Below, piece after piece: positions 1-11,485 of a DNA stretch of 64,000 bases; within the stretch, counting starts at the first letter, position 1; each line of letters opens with the position of its first letter. Where the stretch lies: contig OY821788.1 of assembly GCA_963682175.1 (NCBI GenBank), positions 34,353,585 to 34,417,584 of the forward strand. Direction: 5' to 3'. The stretch is from Triglochin maritima. Taxonomy: Eukaryota; Streptophyta; Magnoliopsida; Alismatales; Juncaginaceae. A model generated the notes under the pieces. That model was given only the letters and a program-made list of their open reading frames with translations. It had not been told where the DNA came from and did no database searches. The translations under genes and the position numbers were made by a program.

Positions 1-1529
1 CTGACGCAAGACACGATCGGGCATATAAGGCTCTATGATATCCCGATAACGAATAAGGCCCATCAATAAAGTCCTCGGGACCTCCCCTGCTGGGTCAGGA
101 CCATAGGGTAACCACTCCACCTAAACTTTAACACATTAATAATAATACATCTTAAAATTAAATAAATAAATGTAAATGGTGTAAAGTTTGATACCTCTGA
201 TGCAGTCATCTGATCTAGCCGTGCGCGGATGGAACGCAATCGTCCATCGCTCTTGTCCTCGCTCCGGACGGCCCACATACCCGAACGTGGATGACCCTCC
301 TCGATAATCTTCCGCTCACGATGCGGGCGCAATGCGGGAAAGTACTCGTATATCCACGCCTGCAGCAGCGTAAGACAACCTGCAATCCCAGAACAATCCG
401 CACGGCTAGCTATCCCAAGCTGACGGTACAGGTATGCCAACGTCGCTGAGCCCCACGAGTACTCACGAACAGTCTCCGGGTCCCTAGCCTCCAATAGATC
501 GCGTGGTCTGATCCGGCAACCACTCTTGTCGACAAACAAGACGGCTCCGAGCATCAAAAATAGGTACGCCGTCAACTGTGTATCATCGGCCCGCGGAGGT
601 CGTGCCCGTCTGCATAGGTCCTCAAGGGAGTCGATGCCGACACCACCACCACTCCATAAAGCCGTATCTCTCGCCAGGCCATCAGGTGTGACACCAAGCA
701 ACTCTGTCACATAACACCTCAGCTCAGATGTCGACCCCTGAGCACTAACCAGACGACCATCCACAGGAATGCGCAGGATCTGGAAAACATCGTGAAGCAT
801 GATCGTCATCTCTCCGAAAGGCATGTGGAAAGTGTTGGTGTCAGGCTGCCACCGCTCCACAAACGCAGAAATCAAAGGCATGTCGAGATAAGGGAACATG
901 CTGTACGGTAAGTGCCCCAAATGCGTGGCACTAATCTCCTCTCTGATATCAGCACTCAGTGTAGACCGCCAACCCTGTAGTGCTGTACAGGCTCTGTGCC
1001 GATTATGGCACTTCAGAACCTTCCGATCCTCTCCATCCCAGATCCGTCTTGCGATGTGACCCCAGAAACTAGGAATGACGCTCCCATCTAAAGGACCACC
1101 AGGCGTCATACTGCTCACGATCCAAGAATCGTCCTGGACCCTCTTCTTCTTCTGAGCGCGGGGATCAACAGTGCACGAGCTCGAATCCCCGGTCGTAAAC
1201 CTCCCACCCCTACCCTTCCGCACCATCCATCCCGCGGAAGTAGAAGTACCCGCTCGACCACGTCCTCCGCTATAATCCCCCTGCCTCTCCACCTCCGGCC
1301 GCACTAACTTATACGGGCCATCATCGTCGCTCTCGTCGTCGAAACTATCCACATGCTCATCATCGAAGGAATCATCCTCCTCCTCACGACGACGTAATGC
1401 CTCCCTCTCCCTCCTGACCGAAGCAGATATCCCCCGTCTACGTGGATGACGCGGTGCTGAATCATCAACTAAAGAACGGAAGGCGTGTAATGGTATCGAC
1501 TTGCCTTTCCCTCCACTGTGACCCGATGA
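1..1529 (-). CDS. Plant mobile domain (PMD, MAIN-like) protein, 3' part, partial
   Basis: Two exons are visible on the minus strand: 1529-195, then 120-1, separated by a short AT-rich intron with a GT donor at 194 and an AG acceptor at 122-121. The second exon continues off the window. The protein has a charged, low-complexity N-terminal region (RRR, EEEDD, GRGR runs). A PMD fold follows, with the family landmarks HLGHLPYSMFPYLDMPLISA, ERWQPDTNTFHMPFGEMTI and LDMPL, then EWLPYG and IIEPYMPDRVLRQ in the second exon. PMD proteins occur as stand-alone MAIN/MAIL genes and inside Mutator-like and Ty3 transposons. I see no transposase here, so either origin is possible. The frame stays open up to 1529, where a stop codon lies next to a possible acceptor AG, so the true start is probably in an upstream exon I cannot place. 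No frameshift is seen. Confidence 0.8.
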
Positions 1530-1553
1530 CTATTAATTGAAATTTTAAATACA

Positions 1554-1790
1554 AATTTGTTAAATTTGTTAAACTAAATTATCATATTTATCAAAATTGT
1601 TAAACTAAATCAAAATTTGTTAAACTAAATTATCAAAATTGTTAAACTAAATCAAAATTTGTTAAACTAAATGAAAACAATTGTTAAACTAAATCAAAAT
1701 TTGTTAAAACAAAATATCACAAATGTTAAACTTAATAAGAATTTGTTAAATTAATTTTATTGATTTATCACAATTTATTAAAGTAATTAT
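1554..1790. repeat. AT-rich tandem repeat (ttgttaaactaaat units)
   Basis: Imperfect repeats of a 14-18 base unit with core ttgttaaactaaat, often joined by tatca or caaaa, fill this interval immediately upstream of the PMD exon. No coding potential is seen. Confidence 0.85.
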
Positions 1791-1821
1791 GATATTTAAT
1801 AATTAAAAAAACAAAAAAGGT

Positions 1822-1976
1822 GGAGGCGTCTGCGAGAGACGCCTCCCGCATGGTGGAGGCGTCTGTCGGAGACGCCTCCTCCTACGGGGAGACGTCTTCG
1901 GAAGACGTCTCCCCCATCGGGGAGACGTCTTTCGCAGACGTCTGCCTCTACGGGTCGGCGTCCGAGGGAGACGCCC
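1822..1976. repeat. Array of GC-rich perfect hairpins
   Basis: At least four short inverted repeats follow one another at about 30-base spacing. Hairpin 1 (1822-1846) and hairpin 2 (1855-1879) have 10-base arms ggaggcgtct/agacgcctcc and 5-base loops. Hairpin 3 (1886-1914) has 13-base exact arms around a 3-base loop. Hairpin 4 (1919-1946) and a fifth (about 1957-1976) are weaker. The GC content contrasts sharply with the AT-rich flanks. The array lies upstream of the PMD gene as that gene is transcribed. It has no known function that I can name. Confidence 0.85.
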
Positions 1977-2017
1977 CCCGCATGGGGCGGGCGTCTGAGG
2001 AAGCCGCTCCCCCTATG

Positions 2018-2141
2018 GGGTACACCGGGGGAACTGCTGGCTGCTTGCCGCGTCCGACGACTTTTTTTTTTTTTTAAAAACAAATAAATAACGTAATGTT
2101 ACCTCATACGGGTACACCGGGGGAACTGCTGGCTGCTTGCC
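2018..2141. repeat. 32-bp direct repeat pair next to the hairpin array
   Basis: The 32 bases at 2018-2049 (beginning gggtacaccgggggaactgc) recur exactly at 2110-2141. They flank a poly(T)/AT-rich spacer. Confidence 0.9.
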
Positions 2142-2303
2142 TGGCCTCCGAGACATTCGTAATCTTGTGTAGTAGGTATAGGAAGAGAAAGTTTTGAAAA
2201 AAGAGTGAAATTGTGAGATATATAAGCAAAAATAGGAGGAAGGGCAATTTGGTAATTTCAAGGGGCGATTTAAGTAATTTTGGGGCGATGTTTAGCAGTT
2301 CAG

Positions 2304-2508
2304 TTTGGATTTGGAGTTTTTTTTTAAAATTATATATATGTGGTTGGGTTGGGGCCGCCGGAGAGGGATTGGAGAGTGGAGTTTAGGTGGCGGAGGGGGC
2401 ATTTAGGGCCAATTTTGGTCGGATTAGGGTTAGGGTTTGTGGAAAATACGGAAAGGTGAGGTTTTGGATTTGGAGTTTTTTTTTAAAATTATATATATGT
2501 GGTCGGGT
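2304..2508. repeat. 47-bp direct repeat pair in the Mfd-like upstream region
   Basis: About 47 bases at 2304-2350 (tttggatttggag, a T run, aaaattatatatatgtggt) recur at 2462-2508 with a single visible difference. The two copies lie within 320 bases upstream of the Mfd-like start codon and probably mark a local promoter duplication. Confidence 0.8.
2423..2438 (-). promoter_or_regulatory. Telo-box (inverted copy)
   Basis: attagggttagggttt is the reverse complement of the plant telo-box aaaccctaa, in tandem. It sits about 180 bases upstream of the Mfd-like ATG. Confidence 0.5.
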
Positions 2509-2605
2509 TAGAACCGAATTATGTGGATTAAATTGCAAAAAACCCACCATCGTCGTCTTCAGATAAACCATCTCTAAACCCACTCCACTCTTTCTTTCCT
2601 CCACC

Positions 2606-2620
2606 AAACCCTAACCCTAA
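2606..2620 (+). promoter_or_regulatory. Telo-box in the 5' leader
   Basis: aaaccctaaccctaa abuts and overlaps the first base of the Mfd-like start codon. Telo-boxes are common near the start sites of plant housekeeping genes. A role here is inferred only. Confidence 0.5.
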
Positions 2621-5600
2621 TGCCGACCGTCCTCCTCTCCCAAACCCTCCTTTTCCTACCAATCCTCAAAAAGACCCGACCTTTCGCCGTCTCAGTCCAC
2701 ACCTCCTCCCGAGACCTCACCTTTCTCCCCCCAAAACCCGACGAGATCACCCTCCTCAACGACCGCGTCCGCCGCGACCTCTCCAAACCCAAAAAGGCGC
2801 CACCTTTCCACCCGGGGGAGGCCGAGAAGTACCTGAAGGTGATAAGAAGGCAGCAGGAGGTGGGGCTGAGGAAGTTGAAGGGGGAGAGGAGGGACGGGGA
2901 AGGGTTCGGGTATCGGGTCGATCCCTACGACCTCAACAACGGGGATTATGTCGTGCATAAGAAGGTTGGAGTCGGGAGGTTTGTTGGGATTAAGTTTGAT
3001 GTCGCCGTCGGGGCGAAGGAGGCGGTCGAGTATGTCTTTATTGAGTATGCCGATGGGATGGCGAAACTTCCGGTTAAGCAGGCCGCCAGGATGCTCTATC
3101 GCTTTTGCCTGTGAGTTTCTGGAATTATACTGGAATTCTGGTTAATTTGGTTTGAGCTTGACTTTGATTCTGAACTGATAAGATTAATTAGTTTACGTGG
3201 TGTTTGTTCACATTTTCGGTCGTAAACTCATGCATCCAAGCGGAACCGACCCATTTTCAACCCTGGAGGTAATATGAAATTGTTATTGTTTAGGGTCAAA
3301 ATACATGACTTGAGATCCAATTGGAAATAAGGGTGGGATCGGTAGCCAGGTAATATTTAAGGAGGATGAGAACTGAACTTGTAAAATAACTTTCGGGTAA
3401 TTGATAGGTCGGAAAACTATGTAAACAAGTACTTAGAGTGAGTTTTGTCATTTTCACTCTGAAATGAAAAGTCATTAAAGTGGAGTTTTAAAGTTCGCTC
3501 CACTTTCTACTTACCAATTACACCCTAAACTGAAATTTCATTTTTTGGGTCAAAATAGTTGTCTTCAGTTGTCATTTGGTCTGTGTTTGACTTGAGCTTG
3601 TTTCTGAACTCACGAATTTGAGTCGAAGTGACCCATTTTTAACTGTGACGTTGTTTGGTTGTTTGAATTGAGAGTGATGGTTCTTGCAAGTTAGGCATGT
3701 CAAGTTGTAACCTGATATGATAAAGTTGAATGTGGTGTGTACATTGGTTTGATATGCAAATTATTTAATTAGAGATAACATTGAAACATGATAAATTTGC
3801 CAATCGTGTACATCAATAACATCATTTTACGTACCAATAAAAAAATAACTACACCATTTGATGAAGAATGAGCACATGAGCAGAGATAGTACATAAGTCA
3901 ACATAAACAAGAGATTATAAGATGATTTTAATGTTATTGCAGTTGTTTATAATGACTTTTTTTGGGTATTAGAGTCAACTTAATATTGTTAGACGAATGA
4001 TTTCATTTGATTGGTTATGCTTGTCTTTTTTTTATCTGCATGAAGTCCAAATGAAATAAAGAAGCCGAAGACATTGAGCAAATTAAGTGATACTAGTGCT
4101 TGGGAAAGGAGAAGGACGAAGGGGAAGATTGCCATCCAGAAAATGGTTGTTGATCTGATGGAGCTATACTTACATAGGCTTAAACAGAAACGACCTCCCC
4201 ATCCGAAGAATCCCTCATTGGATGAATTTGCTGCTCAGTTTCCGTACAGACCAACGCCAGACCAGAACCAGGTACTCTATTTTCTTTCTCTTTCTCGAAT
4301 TATGAGTTTGAATTGGTAGTTTTCATCTGGATTTTCCTATTAAGGTCCGATCATAGATTTCTCTAATTAGAATTACGAGTTTGAAAATGTTAACAAGTTC
4401 ATTTTGCTCATTTGTTCGTGTAATTTCAAACTCAGTGGTCATTCCAAAGAGATGTACTGTAAAAGATTACTACAACTATTACAAATAAAAGTCTTGTTTC
4501 ATTTCGTGGTTAGAATATCCAATTGATTTTCATTCAGTTCGGTATGGACTTTGAAAAGCATGGGTCAACTTATGATGTTAAGAAAATGTAAATTCCAGTG
4601 ATGAAAAAAATAAAAAAGTGATAAAAATGCAGGCTGTTTATTTTTATTGATTCTTTTAGTTTTCTCCTTTCAGAAGTTAATCGTACAATTTTAAAAAAAT
4701 CCATTTATCTTTTATCCTTGTCTTGGACAGGCCTTCATTGATGTTGAGAGAGACTTGACTGAAAGAGAGACACCAATGGACAGGCTTATTTGTGGAGATG
4801 TTGGGTTTGGGAAGACTGAAGTTGCTCTTCGTGCCATATTTTGTGTGGTTTCATCAGGAAAGCAGGCTATGGTTTTGGCTCCGACTATTGTTCTTGCTAA
4901 ACAACATTATGATGTTATTTCTGAGCGTTTTTCTCAATACCCTAATATCAGAGTCGGGCTGTTGAGCAGATTCCAGGTGTGTTGGAAACTGGTTCTGTAT
5001 GTACTACACCTATTTATTGTTTTGTGGTGTAAAGTACACAATTTCTATGATTGTTAGGATTAGGTAATTGTTCCCTTACATTTTTGGAAAAATGACCCAT
5101 TTACCCCAACAGCCCTTCCATTCACGATAAGGTCATGTTGACTTGATATATATAGCAAGGGATAGTGTTTCTCTTCTTTGCTCCGTTTCCAGATTATTTT
5201 GCTACTATAATTTGTGGCTGGCAGCGAGATTTTTGAGAAACACTTGAGTTTAAAAAGCTATTATTATTGAAGTAAGAGCTTATAATTTGTTATCATAAAG
5301 GCTTCCAACACACAAGGAGGCTTGCAATCGACATTCTTTAAAAGAGTATCCATAAGAATTAATGTAAACCAGATAACAATTAGTGTGAAATTGAAAATGG
5401 AGTGATTTTCAGAAGTCCCCTGAGCTAAAGAAACATAACAGAAAAAATTACCAATACCATATAGGAGATTATGGACATTGTACTAGCCTTTTATATGCTC
5501 GGTTTCGTAGGCATGGAATGGGTTGTCTACAGACTCTAATTTCCAAGAGTATATCAGCTAGAATGAGTACCAAAATGTTCACTTTGTGCTCATCATATTT

Positions 5601-8600
5601 GCATCTTTTTTTCCGAACATGGTTTGCATGACTTGCCTAGCTCCAGGTGAGGCACTTCCTGACTTAATTTCGGTCTGAATTGTACCATTTCTCACCTTTT
5701 CCCTCAACACCATTATTGTATATTTGTTATAGATTGGATTTTTAAGAATTTTAACCAATACCACATAACACAGACGAAGGCAGAGAAAGAAGAGTATCTT
5801 TCAATGATCAAGGAGGGAAAACTTGACATTATTGTTGGCACTCATGCACTTCTTGGGAATCGAGTTGTTTATAACAACCTTGGCCTTCTTGTTGTTGACG
5901 AGGAACAGGTGCCCCCTCTACCCTCTTAGTTTTTTTAAGAGAACTCTTTTGTTTGTGGTTCATACTGATGGCATGAGATTGCTTGAAGTGAACAACGTTA
6001 ATGTTTCAATGTTCTTTTGGAAAATAAAGAGCTTATTGTTCATACTTGCAGCATGATAAACATTTAACCTTTTAATTTGTCCAACATGTAAATGTGTATT
6101 TTGCACCTGTATAGCTTATGCTTCCCTGTGTCCATATACCCGTCTGCGATATTTTCACTTACATCTTTCTCATTTTGTCTTGATAGAGGTTTGGTGTCAA
6201 ACAGAAGGAGAGGATAGCATCATTCAAGACTTCTGTTGATGTTTTAACTCTGTCAGCAACACCTATTCCGCGCACACTCTATTTAGCTCTTACTGGTTTC
6301 CGTGATGCTAGGTAAGTGTTCTTATCCAGTTATTTAACAGAACAAGTGCTAGTTGGTTCTTGATTTACATATAAAAATTCTTTGTTCTCACCGATAAAGT
6401 AAATCATTGATATGCGAGTGGCTTAAAGGTGTCACGACAAGCTCTTTTCAGTCTTTATTTAATGCACGCAACTGCTTTTATGAGGAAAGAAAAATGCTTG
6501 TTTTACAATTCTCTGCTTGGAAGCAGAGCTATAGTTTGTAGGACGTATAGTTCCACTGGCAAAGTTATTTAACTTTATTTTTGGTGTACTACCATTTTCG
6601 TGCTCCTTTTAACATGTTGAGCTTTTTATATACTCAACCCATTAAATTCTGTCTACAGTTCTACACCTTGGTTACTAATGAATTTCCTTTTCTTCTGTAG
6701 TCTGATATCAACACCACCCCCGGAGAGGCTTCCCATAAAAACTCATCTTTTAGCATACAGTAAAGAGAAGATCTTATCAGCAATCAAGTATGAGGTAGAT
6801 CGTGGTGGCCAACTTTTCTATGTTCTACCTCGAATTAAAGGTCAGATAACTATTTCCTTTCTTGTTTTCTTTGTTGTATCCTGACTGAAGTTCAATGTGT
6901 GGTTCTTTTGTTAAATGAATCTTGCATTTTTAGAATCATATTGACTGACGTGGGAACAAATGGTCTGCAAAATTTGGACTTGCATGTCTTTTGGTTGTAT
7001 TTGGTTACAGACTGACAATTTTTTTTCTTAACATGGTATGTAAATCCTAAATGTCAAACCTTGTTAGATCACATCAAGTCCGTAGTACGGTTGAGTCATT
7101 AGTCAACGCTTCACCATAACAATTAGCCTTATATTATATGGTAGCATATAATTGGCCGAGGCTCATTTTTTCTAATGATAGAGGTTTGAACCCCACACAA
7201 CTGCTAAAGTGCTTAGCATGCAAGAACATATTTCCCATTAACGGTTTTATGACATCACACATTACTCTTTGATCTTGATGCTTAGTGGTACGTCTTCACC
7301 AGGGCTAGAAGAAGTGGAGGAGTTCCTACAGGAGGCATTTCCTAGTATGCCAATTGCTATTGCTCATGGGAAGGTTTGTTCACTATCTGAATCCTTGTTT
7401 TAGTTTTAGCCACTTAGATTTGGACTATTCATCCAATTTCTCTCTCTCCGTATCTATCTTGTTTAGAGGTGTTGCATGATATATTGTAGATCTTTTAATC
7501 TTGTATAGGTTGATGCCTGCAGTCCAGCCCAGCACCTATCTCAGTAGAAGCTTGAATGGTGCTGGTTTGACTCTTCCTTACTGAATTTCTAAGCCAGAAT
7601 TTAGGTTGTTCACTTGTCCATTGTACATTTGGAAGGGTCAAATGGATAAAAAATGTTACCTTTTGCTTGCTCTATAACTTAAACCATTCCACGATAGGAA
7701 ATTAGGAATAATATGATTTTGTTTAAAATCTCCAAGGCTTCTAAAGATGTATAATGGATGATTCACAATTGGATGTGGTACAAATCTTTACCCAAGTTTC
7801 CATTGTGATTTTTTAGCTTGTTTGTAACCATCTTGTGACCTTGCTGCCATCATTTGGCTGTAATGTGGACATCGATGCTGTTTTACCTTGCTTGGTGAAA
7901 CTGAAAGTCATCAATTCTTTCTAATTCCTATATTAAAGGGTTCAGGTTACAAACTTCAATTTGGGAGTCTGTTAGTTCCTTGGCGTTCTTATCATTTTAT
8001 CTAGATGCCTTATATACTAAGTTATCTTCTTATAATCTTAAATATTGCCTTCTTATGATGTACGTCTTTAAATTATGTGCAGCAATACTCAAAACAGCTA
8101 GAAGAAACTATGCGGAAGTTTGCTTCAGGTGAAACCAAGGTCCTCATATGCACTAACATAGTAGAAAGCGGTCTGGATATCAGGAATGCTAATACCATAA
8201 TTATTCAGGATGTTCACCAATTTGGTTTGGCGCAACTGTATCAGGTCTGATAATCCTATATTCCTTTACTTTTTGATATTGATATTAGTTTGCAGTTAAG
8301 TTAAGCATGCAAGTAAGAATTCAATGTTTACTTAGATAACTTTGAGAACATGTACTCTAAGTCTCTAAGGCTCTTATTTGCACTTTTATATGATAATTTT
8401 TTATCTTACATATAGCATTGAGGTTTTCTATTATTAAATTGTAAAATCACGAAGAAGGAAAATAGGAAAGGGCGTAAGCCTATGATATAACAAGATTTTC
8501 ACTGTAGTTAATCTGGACTAAGAACGTGGGAAAAAATTAGGTCATTTAAAACCATGTTGAAGATGTTAATTGTTATTTTTAAATCTGATAGATATTTCTC

Positions 8601-9326
8601 ATTATCTAGCTGTGCTTGCAATTATGATATCACTTTGTGAAGTCGGTAGGTGTGATATTCGAGATAAAAACCTAATTCTTGAAAGTTCAGTTATGGGACT
8701 TTTACACTACATCAAAATACCAAATAATAGTTAATAAAGATGAAATGATAAAACAAGTTAATACCAATGTGTCAATTTCGTTTTTTCTCTTCCCCTCTGT
8801 TTATTCCCCAAGAGGCCTCTACTTAATTAATTAATTTATTTATTTATTTCTTTCAAAGCTGCGTGGAAGAGTTGGTCGTTCTGATAAAGAAGCACATGCC
8901 TACTTATTTTACGCAGACAAATCACTTCTTTCTGATCAGGCATTGGTAAGTCACTTGTGCCTGTTCTCTTCTAGTATAGGTTTTACCATCTTATGAACTG
9001 ATTTGTATGTGAACTCTTGGCTATGTTTTGGAACACCTTTTCTTTCTAACATACTATTGGAGAATTTTTTCCCCCACTGTTCCACATACTATGTTTTGGA
9101 ACTTCTCTGATCGACCGCCCCTCTGAGAACATGTTGGATGTGCAAAAGCATGCAGACTATAACCCCTATCTAAGACAAGTTAAAAAAGTGTTGTTTTGGA
9201 TAAACAAGGTGTCCAGTGGAGGACATAGAGGGTGCCTAACTCGTACTTTGTTTGGCATGTGATTGGTACTTGTGCAGGCTTAATATTTGTGGGTTTCCTT
9301 GGAGCTAGAAGCTACAAGTTCCACAA

Positions 9327-9363
<37 letters not shown>

Positions 9364-11485
9364 ATCTGACATTTATAAGTTTGATAATATCTTATTTAAA
9401 TTCCTCACCATCACTACTTCAGGAGCGACTTGCTGCTCTTGATGAATACCGTGAGCTCGGCCAAGGTTTTCAACTTGCCGAAAGAGACATGGGAATAAGA
9501 GGATTTGGTAATATATTTGGTGAGCAACAGACTGGTGACATTGGCAATGTTGGTGTAGATCTCTTCTTTGAAATGCTTTTCGAGAGCTTGTCCAAGGTAT
9601 TCCTACTATCCTATTCCCAGAAATCTAGTTCTGTGATATAGTTTAATTGCCATTTCTTTGCCAAAAGGAAGATTCGAAGCACCACACTCACACCTAAGAA
9701 ACAGTAAATGGTTGTTTTCCCGTAGTCTTGCATAAAGGTGGAGAAATAAAAAAAGAAAGTGAGCAAATGATTATCGGATAATAATACGAGGGGAATGCCA
9801 ACTTTGAAGTCATCCGAGCTAGATCACGAATCAATTCTTGTTAATTTTAATTGCACATGTCCAAATTTAACGTAATGACATCTTGTGTATTAGTTGTTCC
9901 CTTAGTTCGCAGTAATGAGTGGGTCTGACCCCTTAGTTGAGGCATATTCTCAAACAGAAGGCATCTTCAAAGGTAAAAATTAGTCTAAGCCTTCGCAATT
10001 AGCATGGGTATGGCTGTGTGTATCCGATCCCACTTCCCCTGCCCTTGCGAGAGCCTCTGATGAGCTGTTGGTGGGTAGTGTTGGTGTTGATTAGGTTATT
10101 TACATGATGCTGATATTGCTACCTTTCAATGTTTACATTAACATCTTTATTTTGTGGCCCTAGCGTTCTGTAAACTTGATGTGTTTGAGGATAACTTATT
10201 CAAATTTTCAGTTTTTGAAAATGAGAATCACCTGACTTTTCCCCCCCTTCAGGTTGAAGAACATCGTCTCATACCAGTCACATATGAAAGTGTTGAGGTA
10301 CCTTTGCACAACTCTGTAGATGCTTATGACAATATAAGACTTGTACATGTTGATCATACGGTAATATTCCTTCAGTGATTCCAACATGCTCGTCCTAACT
10401 GAAATTTGCTTGTGTTTTTTTCTTGTCAGCTTGATCTAAACATTACACCCCACCACTCTTCTGAGTACATAAACTACCTTGAAAACCCTCTTGAACTGAT
10501 AAATGAAGCAGAGAAAGCTGCTGAAAGAGATATCTGGTCTTTAATGCAATTCACCGAGAGCTTGCGACAGCAATACGGAAAGGAACCACGTTCCATGGAG
10601 GTACTTTGTGAGATTAGTAAGAATAAACTGTATTTCTAATTTTCATCTGCATCTACTGAAGGGTATTTTTGGTGCAGATTCTTTTGAAAAAGCTCTATGT
10701 GAGGCGAATGGCTGCAGATCTCGGTATTAATAGAATATACACAATGGGAAAAGTTGTTGGTATGCAAACAAACATGAGTAAGAAAGTTTTCAAAATAATG
10801 ATACAGTCGATGACATCTGAAATTCATCGCAACAGTCTATCGTTTGATGGGAGTGATATCAAGGTATTGCTATGAAACATTGTTTTTTTGTTTAAATTTC
10901 ATGAAGTACCTTTTGTGCTGGTAATTTGTGATATCGTGTGTATTGATTTCTCTATTGGATGTGTTCCAAAATACTTTGATTGACAGTGCACATGCTCACG
11001 AAGGTAACATGGAACCTTTTATTGCTCTTATGGGAATCACAATTTGCTTCCTAACCGTCTATACCTCTTATGGGAACCACAATTTATTTCCTGTTTTGTG
11101 GTTAATACAAATTCTGTTGCTAAAATGTTATAGTCACTGATACTGTGATACATATTAGTAACTTTGTAAAGTTGGTTACAGAAAGTAGACAGGCAGCTCA
11201 TCCATCTCATCATCTTTAGATAATGCTGTAGTTTCATATTTAGTTTATAGGAAAGTAGATTTGGAAATCAGGCGCTTTGCATGTGTTCATCGTGTTATCT
11301 TATTGATGTTGTCATTAGAAACTTTTCAGGCTCTGAAAGGTTCTTGCTTGTCTTTATCAAATGTCTTTTCATGATTGCCGCAGGCTGAACTTCTTCTGGA
11401 GCTCCCAAGAGAGCAGCTTCTCAATTGGATATTCCAATGTCTTAGCGAACTTTATGCTTCTCTACCTGCTCTTGTGAAATACTAA
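2620..11485 (+). CDS. Mfd/TRCF-like ATP-dependent DNA helicase, predicted plastid-targeted
   Basis: Fourteen exons join in frame to 786 aa: 2620-3110, 4046-4271, 4731-4976, 5774-5908, 6187-6311, 6701-6840, 7303-7373, 8083-8244, 8859-8945, 9423-9596, 10253-10297, 10430-10600, 10678-10863 and 11384-11485. All have GT-AG borders. The N-terminus is rich in Ser/Thr/Leu/Arg, as in a plastid transit peptide. Next comes a CarD-like RNA-polymerase-interaction region ([16 protein letters not shown]). Two RecA-like helicase lobes follow: Walker A GDVGFGKT (about 261-268), DEEQ (about 363-366), SATP, and motif VI LRGRVGR (about 533-539). The C-terminus carries a TRCF-type domain. This matches the plant 'ATP-dependent DNA helicase, chloroplastic' family. 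It is shorter than bacterial Mfd because the UvrB-like damage-recognition module is absent, as in other plant members. The role in transcription-coupled repair or RNA-polymerase displacement is inferred from the family. A 45-bp exon (10253-10297) was placed by family alignment. No breaks are seen. Confidence 0.93.
9330..9360. repeat. (TC)n microsatellite in an Mfd-like intron
   Basis: About 15 TC dinucleotides lie in the intron just upstream of exon 10, merging into its pyrimidine-rich region. Confidence 0.95.

Noticed and set aside
1796..2083. 95-aa open frame with repeated RRLP-type units on the minus strand
   Set aside because: It is a translation of the hairpin and direct-repeat array. 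The periodicity is explained by the DNA repeats and there is no ATG-based gene context.
10298..10375. Continuation of Mfd-like exon 11 without splicing
   Set aside because: Reading through adds unrelated residues. Splicing at gag|gtacct to the acceptor before 10430 restores the family alignment and frame.
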